Part shown: piece by piece, positions 6,666-14,924 of the stretch
Numbering within the stretch: the stretch's first letter is position 1
Layout: each line of letters starts with the position of its first letter
Origin: Streptomyces sp. MA5143a
GTDB lineage: Bacteria; Actinomycetota; Actinomycetes; Streptomycetales; Streptomycetaceae
DNA: 64,000 nt
NCBI RefSeq assembly: GCF_900290235.1
Contig: NZ_OLMK01000006.1
Coordinates: 44,643 to 108,642 of the forward strand
Reading direction: 5' to 3'
Notes under the pieces: model-generated
What the model was told of the DNA's origin: nothing
The model's database searches: none
What the model saw: the letters and a program-made list of their open reading frames with translations, nothing else
Program-made: the position numbers and the translations under genes

Positions 6666-9115
6666 TGACGTCCCCCCACCGGCTGCGCCTCCCGGCCGAG
6701 CCCCCGCCCCCGCTGCGCGGGCATCTGCCCTTCGCGGACGTTCCTGGCGCGACCGACCCCATCGAGGTCACCAGCCGCTGGCTCACCCGCGGCGGCCGCC
6801 CCTGGTTCCCGGTCTCCGGCGAGTTCCACTTCACCCGCTGCCCCGCCGGGCAGTGGGAGGAGGAACTGCTGAAGATGAAGGCGGGCGGGGTGACGGTCGT
6901 CGCCGCGTACGTCATCTGGATCCACCACGAGGAGACCGAGGGCGACCTCCGCTTCGACGGCGACCGCGACCTGCGGCGCTTCGCAGAGCTCTGCGCCCGC
7001 CACGGCCTGGACCTCATCCCCCGCATCGGCCCCTGGGTGCACGCGGAGGTGCGGGGCGGGGGTCTGCCCGACTGGGTCCTCTCCCGCACCGACGCGCCCC
7101 GCACCGACGACCCCGCGTACCTGGCGCCCGTACGCCGCTGGTACGCGGCCCTGGCCGAGCAACTGCGCGGTCTGGACCGGGGTCACGGCGGGCCCGTCGT
7201 CGCCGTCCAGATCGAGAACGAGCTGTACGACCAGCCGGGCCATCTGCTCACCCTGAAGCGGACGGCCCAGGAGGCCGGACTCGCCGCCCCGCTGTGGACG
7301 TCGACCGCCTGGGGCGGCGTCCAACTGCCCCCGGACGAACTGCTGCCCCTGTACGGCGGCTACACCGAGACCTTCTGGACCGAGGCCGACGGCGGCTGGC
7401 CCGACACCTGCCGCAAGCACTTCTTCTTCACCCACCAGCGCGACGACGAGGGCATCGGCGCCGACCTGCGCCCCACCACGGTCCGCGGCGGCGATCCGCA
7501 GGCGCTGGCGGACCGCTTCCCGTGGGCCACCTGCGAGCTGGGCGGCGGCATGGCCGTGGCCTACCACCGCAGGCCGCGCGTCGACGCCGCCGACATCGGC
7601 GCCCTCGGCCTCACCAAGATCGGGTGCGGTTCGGTGTGGCAGGGCTACTACATGTTCCACGGCGGCACGAACCCCCGGGGGCGCACCACGTTCCTCCAGG
7701 AGTCCCACGACACCGGCTACCCCAACGACCTGCCCCTGCTCACCTACGACTTCCAGGCCCCGCTCGGCGAGTACGGCCAGTACCGCCCCTCCTACGACGA
7801 ACTCCGCCTCCAGCACCTGCTGCTGGCCGACTTCGGGCAGCGCGTCGCCCCCATGAGGTCGGTCCTGCCCGAGCGGCTGCCGACGGGCCAGGACGACCGG
7901 GAGACCCTGCGCTGGGCGGTGCGCGGCGACGGACGGTCCGGCTTCCTCTTCGTCAACAACCACCAGCCGCACGAGCCGCTGCCGGACCACACGGACGTCT
8001 CCTTCAGGGTCGACTTCCCCGACGCGCCGCCCCTCATCCTGCCGGCCACACCGGTCACGGTCCGCCGGGGCGCCTACTTCTGCTGGCCGCTCCGGCTCGA
8101 CCTGGGCGGACTGCGGCTGGAATGGGCGACGGCGCAGGTGGTGTGCGTGCTGGACGGCGCGGGCGGCGGAGCCGAGGACAGCGGTGACGCCGACGGGGGC
8201 CGCCCGGTGCTGGTGCTCACCGCGATCGACGGCATCACCCCCGAACTCGCCCTGGACGCACGGTCGGTGAAGGCGGTGCGGGCGCCCTCCGGTGATCTGA
8301 CGACCGTCGGGGACCGCCTCCTCGTCACCGGGCTGCGGCCCGGCACGGACGCCCTCGTCGAGGTGGACACCGCCGACGGCCGCCGCGTCGACCTCCTCGT
8401 CCTCGACGCGGCCACGGCGCGGACCGCCTACCGGGGCCCCGCCTGGGGCGCCGACCGGTTGGTCCTCTGCGACGGAGGCGTCGTCTTCGACACCCACCGC
8501 GACGAGGTACGGGTGCACAGCCGGTCCCCGGAGCCGTCGTTCGCGGTGCTGCCCGCACCGCCCGCGGCACCCGTGGCCGCCGAGGGCACGGTGAAGGAGA
8601 CGGCGGACGGGGTGTTCGCCCGTTACACGCTGGTCGGGGCGGCCGACGGGCCGGGCGCCGACGGGCCGGGCGGGGCGGGGCGGAGCCTGCCCGTCTCCCT
8701 CGTCCGGGCGCCCGGCGAGGCACCGCCCACCGTCACCGGTGTGCTCGGGCGGGCCAGTGCCCCGGCGGACGAGCACTACGACACCGTCGCCGCCGAGTAC
8801 CACGTGCCCGTGCCGGACGATCTGCCGCCCGGCACCCTGCTCCGCGTCCACTGGACCGGTGACACCGGCCGCGCCTACGTCGGGGACCGGCTCGTCGCCG
8901 ACCAGTTCTACTCCGGACGCGTCTGGGACCTCGCCGTGGACCGGCTGCGGACGGAAGGGGACCCGGGAACGGAGGGCCTGCGGCTGAAGATCCTGCCGCT
9001 GCCCGCCGGGGCGCCGGTGCACATCCCGGACCGGACCGGCGACTCCCCGCTGCCGGCGCGGATCGACCGGGTGGAGTGGCTCACCGTCCACACCCTGTCG
9101 TTCCGGGCGGGCTGA
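6665..9115 (+). CDS. Second GH35 beta-galactosidase, long form
   Basis: 816 aa. The ATG overlaps the TGA of the previous gene. The catalytic barrel is clear: FPVSGEFHFTRCPAGQWEEE near residue 48, PRIGPWVHAEVRGGGLPDWV near 119, acid/base Glu in VQIENELYD (E186) and a likely nucleophile Glu in ATCELGGGM (E291). YYMFHGGTNPRGRTT marks the conserved active-site loop. The sequence differs strongly from the neighbouring GH35 and is longer, so the two are divergent members rather than a recent duplication. No signal peptide is seen. Residues after about 400 form beta-rich domains with unclear binding roles. Together the pair probably act on different galactosidic linkages brought in by the MFS permease. 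Confidence 0.88.
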   Translation: MTSPHRLRLPAEPPPPLRGHLPFADVPGATDPIEVTSRWLTRGGRPWFPVSGEFHFTRCPAGQWEEELLKMKAGGVTVVAAYVIWIHHEETEGDLRFDGDRDLRRFAELCARHGLDLIPRIGPWVHAEVRGGGLPDWVLSRTDAPRTDDPAYLAPVRRWYAALAEQLRGLDRGHGGPVVAVQIENELYDQPGHLLTLKRTAQEAGLAAPLWTSTAWGGVQLPPDELLPLYGGYTETFWTEADGGWPDTCRKHFFFTHQRDDEGIGADLRPTTVRGGDPQALADRFPWATCELGGGMAVAYHRRPRVDAADIGALGLTKIGCGSVWQGYYMFHGGTNPRGRTTFLQESHDTGYPNDLPLLTYDFQAPLGEYGQYRPSYDELRLQHLLLADFGQRVAPMRSVLPERLPTGQDDRETLRWAVRGDGRSGFLFVNNHQPHEPLPDHTDVSFRVDFPDAPPLILPATPVTVRRGAYFCWPLRLDLGGLRLEWATAQVVCVLDGAGGGAEDSGDADGGRPVLVLTAIDGITPELALDARSVKAVRAPSGDLTTVGDRLLVTGLRPGTDALVEVDTADGRRVDLLVLDAATARTAYRGPAWGADRLVLCDGGVVFDTHRDEVRVHSRSPEPSFAVLPAPPAAPVAAEGTVKETADGVFARYTLVGAADGPGADGPGGAGRSLPVSLVRAPGEAPPTVTGVLGRASAPADEHYDTVAAEYHVPVPDDLPPGTLLRVHWTGDTGRAYVGDRLVADQFYSGRVWDLAVDRLRTEGDPGTEGLRLKILPLPAGAPVHIPDRTGDSPLPARIDRVEWLTVHTLSFRAG

Positions 9116-9127
9116 CCACGAGTCCGG

Positions 9128-9164
9128 GACCGGGAGGCCGGGGCCCGCGCCCCTGCCTCCGGTC
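9128..9164. terminator. Long GC-rich hairpin after the second GH35 gene
   Basis: GACCGGGAGGC (9128-9138) pairs with GCCTCCGGTC (9155-9164) with one bulged G. An inner CGGGGC/GCCCCT stem encloses a short loop. It starts 12 nt after the GH35 stop, so the LacI gene is probably transcribed mostly from its own promoter. Confidence 0.55.
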
Positions 9165-9256
9165 GGCTCGGCTCCCCGGCGCCCCGGGCGCCGCACCTAT
9201 TCTGTGAACCCCGGCGGGACGCCGTCCCGCCCTCCTGTCGAAGAAGGAAGCGCCGC

Positions 9257-10369
9257 ATGTCCCGAAGCACCACGGACGGCACCGCCGCCGGGGACGCCGG
9301 TGCGGCCGGCGGCCCCAGACCCACCGGCAGCCGCAGCAGACGGAACTTCGCCGGCTCCCGGCCGGTGATGGACGACGTGGCCCGGCTCGCCGGCGTCTCC
9401 AAGCAGACGGTCTCCCGCGTCCTCAACGACAACCCGGCCGTACGCCCCGAGACCCGCGAGGCCGTGCGCGCCGCGATGCGCACCCTCGGGTACCGCCCGA
9501 GCCGCAGCGCGCGCTCCCTGGCCAGCGGCCGCACCCGCATGCTCGGTGTGATCTCGTTCGACGCGGCCCGCTACGGACCCGCCTCCACGCTCACCGCGAT
9601 CAACACGGCCGCCCAGGACGCCGGCTACCTGGTCAGCTCCATCGCGCTGGACACGGCGGACCGCGACACCGTCGTCCAGGCGGTGGACCGGCTGTCCGCC
9701 GAGGGTGCCGACGGGATCATCGCGATCGCGCCCCAGCGCCCGGTGGCGACCGCGCTCGCCTCCGCCCGCCCCGACACCCCGCTGGTGATGCTCGACAACG
9801 GCCTCGGCGACGGCACCCCCGTGGTGTCCTCGGACTTCCGGGCCGGCGCACGGCTCGCCACCGAGCATCTGCTGGGCCTCGGCCACTCCACGGTCTGGCA
9901 CATCGCGGGCCCCACCGGCTGGACCTCCGCCGACCGGCGGGCCGCGAGCTGGCGCGACACCCTCGCCGGGGCCGGAGCCCCCGTCCACGAACCGCTCGTC
10001 GGGGACTGGAGCGCCGACTCCGGCTACGCGCTGGGGCGGCGGCTCGCGGACAGCCCGGACGTCACCGCCGTCTTCGTCTCCAACGACCAGATGGCCCTCG
10101 GACTGCTGCGGGCCCTGCACGAGGCGGGCCGCCGCGTCCCGGACGACGTGAGCGTCGTCGGCTACGACGACATCCCGGAGGCCGCACACCTGCTGCCCCC
10201 GCTGACCACCATCCGCACCGACTACTCCGAGATCGGCACCCGGTCCCTGCGGCTGCTCCTGACCCAGCTGGACGACCCCGCCGACACGGAGGAACCCCCG
10301 GCGAAGACCGAACAGGTCGTCCCGGTCGAACTCATCGTCCGCCGCAGCACCGGCCCGGCACCGCACTGA
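9257..10369 (+). CDS. LacI/GalR-family transcriptional regulator
   Basis: 370 aa. A 36-residue polar N-terminal extension precedes a classic LacI helix-turn-helix (VMDDVARLAGVSKQTVSRVL, about 37-56), followed by the hinge region LGYRPSRSARSLASGRTRML. The remainder is a periplasmic-binding-protein-like sensor domain with a VFVSNDQMALGLLRALHEAG ligand-core segment and VSVVGYDDIPEA near the C-terminus. GAAGAAGGAAG upstream supports the ATG. It is the fourth gene of the galactoside locus and the obvious candidate to bind TGTTACCGGTAACA in the permease promoter. A -10-like TATTCT (9198-9203) in the gap suggests a separate promoter. Confidence 0.9.
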   Translation: MSRSTTDGTAAGDAGAAGGPRPTGSRSRRNFAGSRPVMDDVARLAGVSKQTVSRVLNDNPAVRPETREAVRAAMRTLGYRPSRSARSLASGRTRMLGVISFDAARYGPASTLTAINTAAQDAGYLVSSIALDTADRDTVVQAVDRLSAEGADGIIAIAPQRPVATALASARPDTPLVMLDNGLGDGTPVVSSDFRAGARLATEHLLGLGHSTVWHIAGPTGWTSADRRAASWRDTLAGAGAPVHEPLVGDWSADSGYALGRRLADSPDVTAVFVSNDQMALGLLRALHEAGRRVPDDVSVVGYDDIPEAAHLLPPLTTIRTDYSEIGTRSLRLLLTQLDDPADTEEPPAKTEQVVPVELIVRRSTGPAPH

Positions 10370-10421
10370 CCCGGGGGAGTGCAGGGCGGCGCCGGGGGAG
10401 AGCCGGGAGCGTCGCCCTCGG

Positions 10422-11237
10422 TCACGGCTTGCGGGCTATCGCCCCGTACATCGCGATGTCCTCGTCGCGGATGCCCTGCTCGCCGGTGCCGTCCGGGTGC
10501 CACTTGTGGACCTGGACGATGCCCGGCTCGACGAGCTCCAGGCCCTCGAAGAACTCGTGGGCCTCGTCGATGGTGCGCAGCCGCATCGGCATGTCGCGGG
10601 CCGCGTACTCGCGGGCGACCCGGCCCACCTCCTCCGGCGCGAACTCGGCGGTGCCGATGGTCATCGCCAGGTAGCTGCCGGACGGCAGGGGTTCGAGGAG
10701 CCGGCGCACGATGCCCACCGCGTCGTCCTCGTCCAGGACGAAGTGGACGATCGCGATCACCGTGAGCGCGACCGGCCGGGAGAGGTCCAGGGTCTCCAGG
10801 AACTCGGGGGAGCCGAGAACGGTCTCCGGGTCCTGGAAGTCGGCCTCGATGTACGCGGTCCTGCCCTCGGGGGTGCTGGACAGCAGCCCCTGGGACAGGG
10901 TGAGGACGATGGGGTCGTTGTCCACGTAGACCACCCGCGACTCGGGGGCCACCGACTGGGCGATCTCGTGGAGGTTGGGGGAGGTGGGGATGCCGGTTCC
11001 GATGTCGAGGAACTGGCGCATGCCGGCCTTCTCGGCGAGCCATCGCACCGCGCGGTTCATCCAGTCGCGGTTGGCGCGCATATGGACCGGCAGGGCCGGC
11101 CACTCGTGCGCCATGGCGTCACCGGCCTCCTTGTCGGCCGGGTAGTAGTCCTTGCCGCCGAGGATGTAGTCGTAGATGCGCGCGGAATGCGCGTGCTCGG
11201 TGTCGATCCGGTCGGCCGGCCATCCGTTGTCGGGCAA
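10422..11237 (-). CDS. DUF574-type S-adenosylmethionine-dependent methyltransferase (PF04672)
   Basis: 271 aa from a TTG at 11237, preferred because GGGAGGGG lies about 5 nt before it; an upstream in-frame ATG at 11252 has no ribosome binding site. The family hallmark IDTEHAHSARIYDYILGGKD is at the N-terminus, followed by FLDIGTGIPTSPNLHEIAQ, the SAM-binding loop, and VVYVDNDPIVL, the acidic ribose-contact strand. These proteins are greatly expanded in Streptomyces and often sit beside HTH-DUF397 pairs, as here, but their substrates are unknown. It converges on the LacI gene with 50 bp between stops. Confidence 0.88.
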   Translation of the reverse strand: MPDNGWPADRIDTEHAHSARIYDYILGGKDYYPADKEAGDAMAHEWPALPVHMRANRDWMNRAVRWLAEKAGMRQFLDIGTGIPTSPNLHEIAQSVAPESRVVYVDNDPIVLTLSQGLLSSTPEGRTAYIEADFQDPETVLGSPEFLETLDLSRPVALTVIAIVHFVLDEDDAVGIVRRLLEPLPSGSYLAMTIGTAEFAPEEVGRVAREYAARDMPMRLRTIDEAHEFFEGLELVEPGIVQVHKWHPDGTGEQGIRDEDIAMYGAIARKP

Positions 11238-11359
11238 CGCCGCCCCTCCCATCAGGTCGTTCGGTCCAGGTGCGTGGTCGGGCAGAAGCCCGGGGTCCGG
11301 TGTGCGCCGAACCCCGGTTCAGCAAGTGGTGCGTCAACACAGCTTGGCAGCAAGGGGGT

Positions 11360-11638
11360 TCACAGCAGGAAGTCGGCCTCGCCCGCCTTCACCCCGGCCA
11401 GGAACGTGGTCATCTCCCGTGGGGTGAAGACCAGCGCCGGGCCGTCCGGATCGGTCGACTGGCGTACGGCGACCCGGCCGTCCGCCAGCTTCTTCACCTC
11501 CACGCAGGCACCGCCCGCGTCGTCGCTCCAGGGGCGGCGCCAGTCGTGGGCGCCGAGGTCGCGGGCCGGCATGCCGTTGCGTACGTCGCGGATGTCACGT
11601 ATCGAGTGGCGCACTTCCTGGGATATGTCGTGGTGCAC
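11360..11638 (-). CDS. DUF397 domain protein
   Basis: 92 aa from a GTG at 11638, one base after the stop of the upstream XRE regulator, so the two are translated as a unit. The DUF397 core is seen as WRRPWSDDAGGACVEVKKL, a DGPALVFTPREMTTFLAGVK strand-helix element and a short acidic end. In Streptomyces, small DUF397 proteins are encoded next to HTH regulators with a DUF5753 sensor domain and are thought to modulate them in an antitoxin-like or anti-regulator manner (established for some pairs, inferred here). Confidence 0.85.
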   Translation of the reverse strand: MHHDISQEVRHSIRDIRDVRNGMPARDLGAHDWRRPWSDDAGGACVEVKKLADGRVAVRQSTDPDGPALVFTPREMTTFLAGVKAGEADFLL

Positions 11639-11639
11639 G

Positions 11640-12515
11640 TCAGAGCTCCTTGCGTAGGGCGCCGAGGAGGGCCTCGGTCTTGCGGGGCGCCGCGGACTGC
11701 GCGCCCAGCCGGTCCATGGCCTCGCGGTAGACGACCACGTCGCCCCCCTTGTCGAGGTACACCGCGCCCACCAGACCGTTGAGATAGACGATGTCCGGCA
11801 ATTCGGGTGCCCTGAACCGGAAGAGATGGAACGCACCGGCCCGCATCGCGGGATGCGGGCCGTGCCGGAACGGCATCAGCTGCACCGTCACATGCGGCAG
11901 CCGATTCATCTCGATCAGATGGTCGATCTGGGCGCGCATCACGTCCGGCCCGCCCACCGGCCACCGGAGCACCGTCTCGTCCATCACCACCCACAGCCGA
12001 GGCGGCTGCTCCCGCCCGAGCAGCTCCTGGCGGCGCATCCGCAGCGCCACCCGCCGCTCCGTCGCCTCGGTCGCCGCGTGCGGATTGCCGGCGCCCAGCA
12101 GGGCCCGCGCGTACGCCTCGGTCTGCAACAGTCCGTGCACGAACTGCGCCTCGTACGCGCGGATCTGGAGCGCCGCCTGCTCCAGGCTCAGATACGCGGC
12201 GAACCAGTCGGGCAGGACGTCCCGGTAGGTGTGCCACCAGCCGCGTTTGTTGGCCTCGCGGACCGATTTGAGGAAGGTCTCGATCTCCTGCTGGTCGCCC
12301 ACCCCGTAGACCTGGAGCAGTTTCTCGACGTCCGGCAGGCGCAGCCGGGCGACCTTGGCGGCCTCCATCCGGCGGATCGTGGAGTGACTCACCCCGATCG
12401 CGTCACCGGCCTGCTCGAACGTGAGGCCGGCGCGCGTGCGCAGTTCCTCCAGTTGCCGCCCGAGGATCATGCGCAGTACGGAGGGGGCCCCGCCCCAGTC
12501 GGTCTCCGCGCTCAC
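11640..12515 (-). CDS. XRE-family regulator with DUF5753 domain
   Basis: 291 aa. The GTG at 12515 has GGAGG five nt upstream; a GTG two codons earlier overlaps that Shine-Dalgarno. The N-terminal HTH_31-type domain reads RTRAGLTFEQAGDAIGVSHS with the recognition helix around residues 33-45. The C-terminal DUF5753 half contains the usual YLSLEQAALQIRAYEAQFVH and HGLLQTEAYARALL segments. It is paired with the DUF397 gene and lies divergent from the ATPase gene. Regulators of this class affect differentiation and secondary metabolism in Streptomyces; the target here is unknown. Confidence 0.9.
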   Translation of the reverse strand: MSAETDWGGAPSVLRMILGRQLEELRTRAGLTFEQAGDAIGVSHSTIRRMEAAKVARLRLPDVEKLLQVYGVGDQQEIETFLKSVREANKRGWWHTYRDVLPDWFAAYLSLEQAALQIRAYEAQFVHGLLQTEAYARALLGAGNPHAATEATERRVALRMRRQELLGREQPPRLWVVMDETVLRWPVGGPDVMRAQIDHLIEMNRLPHVTVQLMPFRHGPHPAMRAGAFHLFRFRAPELPDIVYLNGLVGAVYLDKGGDVVVYREAMDRLGAQSAAPRKTEALLGALRKEL

Positions 12516-12586
12516 GCCCACCTCCTCGCCTCGATGACGCAGTCTGGCACGATCTTGGCGCGAAGAATGACATCCTGCGATCGACG

Positions 12587-12597
12587 AATTGCAAATT
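12587..12597. promoter_or_regulatory. AT-rich near-palindrome in the XRE/ATPase divergent gap
   Basis: AATTGCAAATT centred on TTGCAA, with further TTGC repeats over the next 25 bp, in the 299-bp gap between two divergent regulatory genes. It is the most AT-rich spot locally and a reasonable operator or promoter candidate. There is no direct evidence of binding. Confidence 0.3.
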
Positions 12598-12814
12598 TCA
12601 ACTTGCTGGTTGCGAGGTGTTGTTCACGGATGCCAGAGTGGGACCACCGTCACGGCTTCGGTGAACCCTGGGGCTGCGCGGCCAGGTTGGGGGAGATGTG
12701 GCCGCAACTCAGCGCTGTTTGCAGCGAGTTGCACGACCCTCGCGGTGTACAGCGAGGCCGGCCGTGGCACCGGCACCACTGACGGTGCGAAGGGCCCACG
12801 AAAGGCGTACGGCG

Positions 12815-13327
12815 ATGGCTCCGCCCCTCCTCCCCCAGTCGTCGGACCGGTTACCGCCGGCCATGTGTCCACCCGCCCGGCGGGCGGCCGCCTACGAGCC
12901 CCACAGGGCGGGCGTCCTCGGACTGCCCGCGGTGCCCGCCTCGGCGGGTGAGGCACGCAGAACGGTCCGTGAACTGCTCGAAGAGTGGGGAGTGACTCCG
13001 GACCTCCGCGAGGACGCCCTGCTCATCACCTCCGAACTCGTCACCAACGCGCTGACCCACACCACGAGCGAGTGGATCGTGTGTCGGCTGCACCTCACCG
13101 GGCAGCGGCTCCGCATCGAGGTCGAGGACCAGAACCGCGGTCACGCCCAGCCCGCCCGACGCCGACCCGGACCCGACGACCAGAACGGACGCGGGCTCAT
13201 GCTGGTCGGCATGCTCAGCAGCGACTGGGGGGTCGGCGAGGCCCCACAACGGTCCGGTCGCGTCGTCTGGGCAGAACTGCCGTCGGAGGGCCGGGAAACC
13301 GCCGAGCCCGCCCCTCCGACGGCGTGA
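12815..13327 (+). CDS. ATP-binding anti-sigma-like protein (RsbW/HATPase_c_2 fold)
   Basis: 170 aa from the ATG at 12815 with GAAAGG upstream. The GHKL ATPase fold is visible in order: helix EARRTVRELLEEWG, N-box LITSELVTNALTH, G1-like IEVEDQNRG and G2 NGRGLMLVGMLSSDWGV. It lacks a phospho-accepting histidine domain, as in anti-sigma-factor serine kinases and the many orphan ATP-binding regulators of Streptomyces. It is divergent from the XRE-DUF397 pair and next to conservon 1. No anti-anti-sigma partner is beside it, so its target is not apparent. Confidence 0.85.
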   Translation: MAPPLLPQSSDRLPPAMCPPARRAAAYEPHRAGVLGLPAVPASAGEARRTVRELLEEWGVTPDLREDALLITSELVTNALTHTTSEWIVCRLHLTGQRLRIEVEDQNRGHAQPARRRPGPDDQNGRGLMLVGMLSSDWGVGEAPQRSGRVVWAELPSEGRETAEPAPPTA

Positions 13328-13358
13328 CCTTCCACCGGGACCGCACGACCGGGTCCAC

Positions 13359-13388
13359 GCTTCCCTCTCCGCACGGCGAGAGGGAAGC
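13359..13388. terminator. Bidirectional hairpin between ATPase gene and conservon 1
   Basis: GCTTCCCTCTC (13359-13369) pairs perfectly with GAGAGGGAAGC (13378-13388) around an 8-nt loop, between two convergent genes. An 11-bp stem in this position is a strong terminator candidate. Confidence 0.75.
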
Positions 13389-13440
13389 ACGGTGAGCACA
13401 CCTGGGCGTTGTGCTCAGCGGTGTCCCGGCAGGGTCCCGG

Positions 13441-14037
13441 TCAGAGCTGTCCGCTCGCCGCCAGTCGGGCCTCCGCCTGGGCGCGGGCCGCTTCCAGCAC
13501 GGCCAGCAGGACCGTCTTGCTGGACTGGCGCTCGCGCACGTCGCACAGCACGACCGGCGTCGACGGGTCGAGGTCGAGGGCCTGACGGACCTGCTCGGCG
13601 GTCGCCTCCCTGCGGCCGTCGAAGCAGTTGACGCCCACGGCGAACGGGATGTCACGGGACTCGAAGAAGTCGATCGAGGCGAACGACGCGTCCAGACGGC
13701 GGGTGTCGGCGAGGACCACGGCCCCCAGCGCGCCCGTCGACAGGTCGTCCCACATGAACCAGAAGCGGTCCTGGCCCGGCGTACCGAAGAGGTAGAGCAC
13801 CAGCTCCGGTGAGATGGTGATACGGCCGAAGTCCATGGCGACCGTGGTCGAGGTCTTCTTCTCGACGCCCGCGAGGTCGTCCACGCCCACGCTCGCCGCG
13901 GTGATGCGCTCCTCGGTCTCCAGCGGGGCGACCTCACTCACCGAGCCCACCATCGTGGTCTTGCCGACGCCGAAGCCGCCCGCGATGAGGATCTTCAAGG
14001 CGGTGGGGAGGAGCGGCTCAGAGCTGACGGATACCAT
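13441..14037 (-). CDS. cvnD: Conservon 1 small GTPase (CvnD)
   Basis: 198 aa, a Ras-like/MglA-related GTPase. G1/P-loop GGFGVGKTT is at about residue 20, switch region TTVAMDFGRI at 64, and G3 LFGTPGQDRF at 84. VLADTRRLDA and VNCFDGRRE mark the later nucleotide-binding strands. In conservons the GTPase is the output component tethered at the membrane through the kinase-roadblock-DUF742 complex. It overlaps the DUF742 gene by 20 nt, the usual conservon arrangement, so expression is coupled. Confidence 0.93.
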   Translation of the reverse strand: MVSVSSEPLLPTALKILIAGGFGVGKTTMVGSVSEVAPLETEERITAASVGVDDLAGVEKKTSTTVAMDFGRITISPELVLYLFGTPGQDRFWFMWDDLSTGALGAVVLADTRRLDASFASIDFFESRDIPFAVGVNCFDGRREATAEQVRQALDLDPSTPVVLCDVRERQSSKTVLLAVLEAARAQAEARLAASGQL

Positions 14038-14392
14038 CCATCACCCTTTCGATGAGATCCACGCTCGGCTGCTCGGTCAGCGCGGGCGGGGCCTGGACAA
14101 TGATCAGCTCGGCGTTGAGGAGGTCGCCACAGAGCACCTTCACCACGCTCACCGGCAGATCCAGGGTCCCCGCGATCTCGGCCACCGCGACGGCACGTTC
14201 GCGGCACAGCGCGAGGATCGCCATGGCCTCCGGCTCCAACTGGTCCTGCTCCGACTCATGCGTGAACCGGGAGACCACCAGCGTGATCAGCGTGAAGTGA
14301 TGTCTGCTGTGGCGAGTACGGCCACCGGTGATGGCGTACGGCCGGACATGACGTCCGGCCTGCTCATCGTCGAGCCATCGCGGCTCACGCAT
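14018..14392 (-). CDS. cvnC: Conservon 1 DUF742 protein (CvnC)
   Basis: 124 aa from the ATG at 14392, which overlaps the end of the roadblock gene by 8 nt; an upstream start at 14434 is possible but less typical. The DUF742 pattern is clear: RHVRPYAITGGRTR at the N-terminus, ILALCRERAVAVAEIAGTLD with a winged-helix-like core, then LPVSVVKVLCGDLL. DUF742 proteins interact with the kinase and GTPase in conservon complexes (known from S. coelicolor Cvn9/Cvn10-type studies). Confidence 0.92.
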   Translation of the reverse strand: MREPRWLDDEQAGRHVRPYAITGGRTRHSRHHFTLITLVVSRFTHESEQDQLEPEAMAILALCRERAVAVAEIAGTLDLPVSVVKVLCGDLLNAELIIVQAPPALTEQPSVDLIERVMDGIRQL

Positions 14393-14813
14393 CCTGGACG
14401 TAACCGGACGAGGCATCCACTCGTGGTGCGGCACTCAGGTACTTGCCGACCTGCTTGACCAGAGTTCCCATCTCGAACGCCATCATGCCGACGTCCACCT
14501 CCTCCGAGGCGATCGCGGCCAGCCGCGCGCCCCGGCCGGCGGCCGTCACGAAGAGGAAGGCCCGCTCCATCTGGATGACGGTCTGCTGCACCTCGCCGCC
14601 GTGGAAGTGGCGTGCCACGCCCCGGGCGAGGCTGTGCATGCCGGAACCGACGGCGGACAGGTGCTCGGCGTCGTCACGCCGGATGTCCCTCGACTTCCCG
14701 ATGAGAAGGCCGTCCCCGGACAGCACCACGGCGCAGCGGATCTCCGGAATCCGCTCGACGAGTCCGTCCAGGAGCCAGTCCAGCTGGGGACCGGGTTGTA
14801 CCTGCTCAGTCAT
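14385..14813 (-). CDS. cvnB: Conservon 1 roadblock/LC7 protein (CvnB)
   Basis: 142 aa with the roadblock/LC7 fold: LDWLLDGLVERIPEIRCAVV helix-strand start, LSGDGLLIGKSRDI, and the long middle helix around RRDDAEHLSAVGSGMHSLAR. Members pair with GTPases and commonly regulate nucleotide exchange or hydrolysis. It sits directly behind the kinase gene after a 99-bp gap containing an imperfect repeat. Confidence 0.92.
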   Translation of the reverse strand: MTEQVQPGPQLDWLLDGLVERIPEIRCAVVLSGDGLLIGKSRDIRRDDAEHLSAVGSGMHSLARGVARHFHGGEVQQTVIQMERAFLFVTAAGRGARLAAIASEEVDVGMMAFEMGTLVKQVGKYLSAAPRVDASSGYVQDA

Positions 14814-14838
14814 TGCTGAATGTTCCTCACAGTTAGTC

Positions 14839-14924
14839 GGCGCCAGGGGAAGCGCCGGTCAGGTGGCGCCAGGGGGGTTGCGCCGGGGGGTGGGGCGCCG
14901 GGGGAGCACCCGTCATGTGGCGCC
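14839..14924. repeat. Imperfect direct repeat at the 3' end of cvnA
   Basis: Two 31-32-bp copies (14839-14870 and 14894-14924), each beginning and ending with GGCGCC, separated by a GC-rich stretch. One copy covers the cvnA stop codon and the other lies downstream, so the end of the gene seems to have been duplicated into the intergenic gap. Confidence 0.6.

Noticed and set aside
6542..9196. 884-codon reverse frame opposite the second GH35 gene
   Set aside because: Same shadow effect; the forward frame has intact catalytic motifs while this has none.
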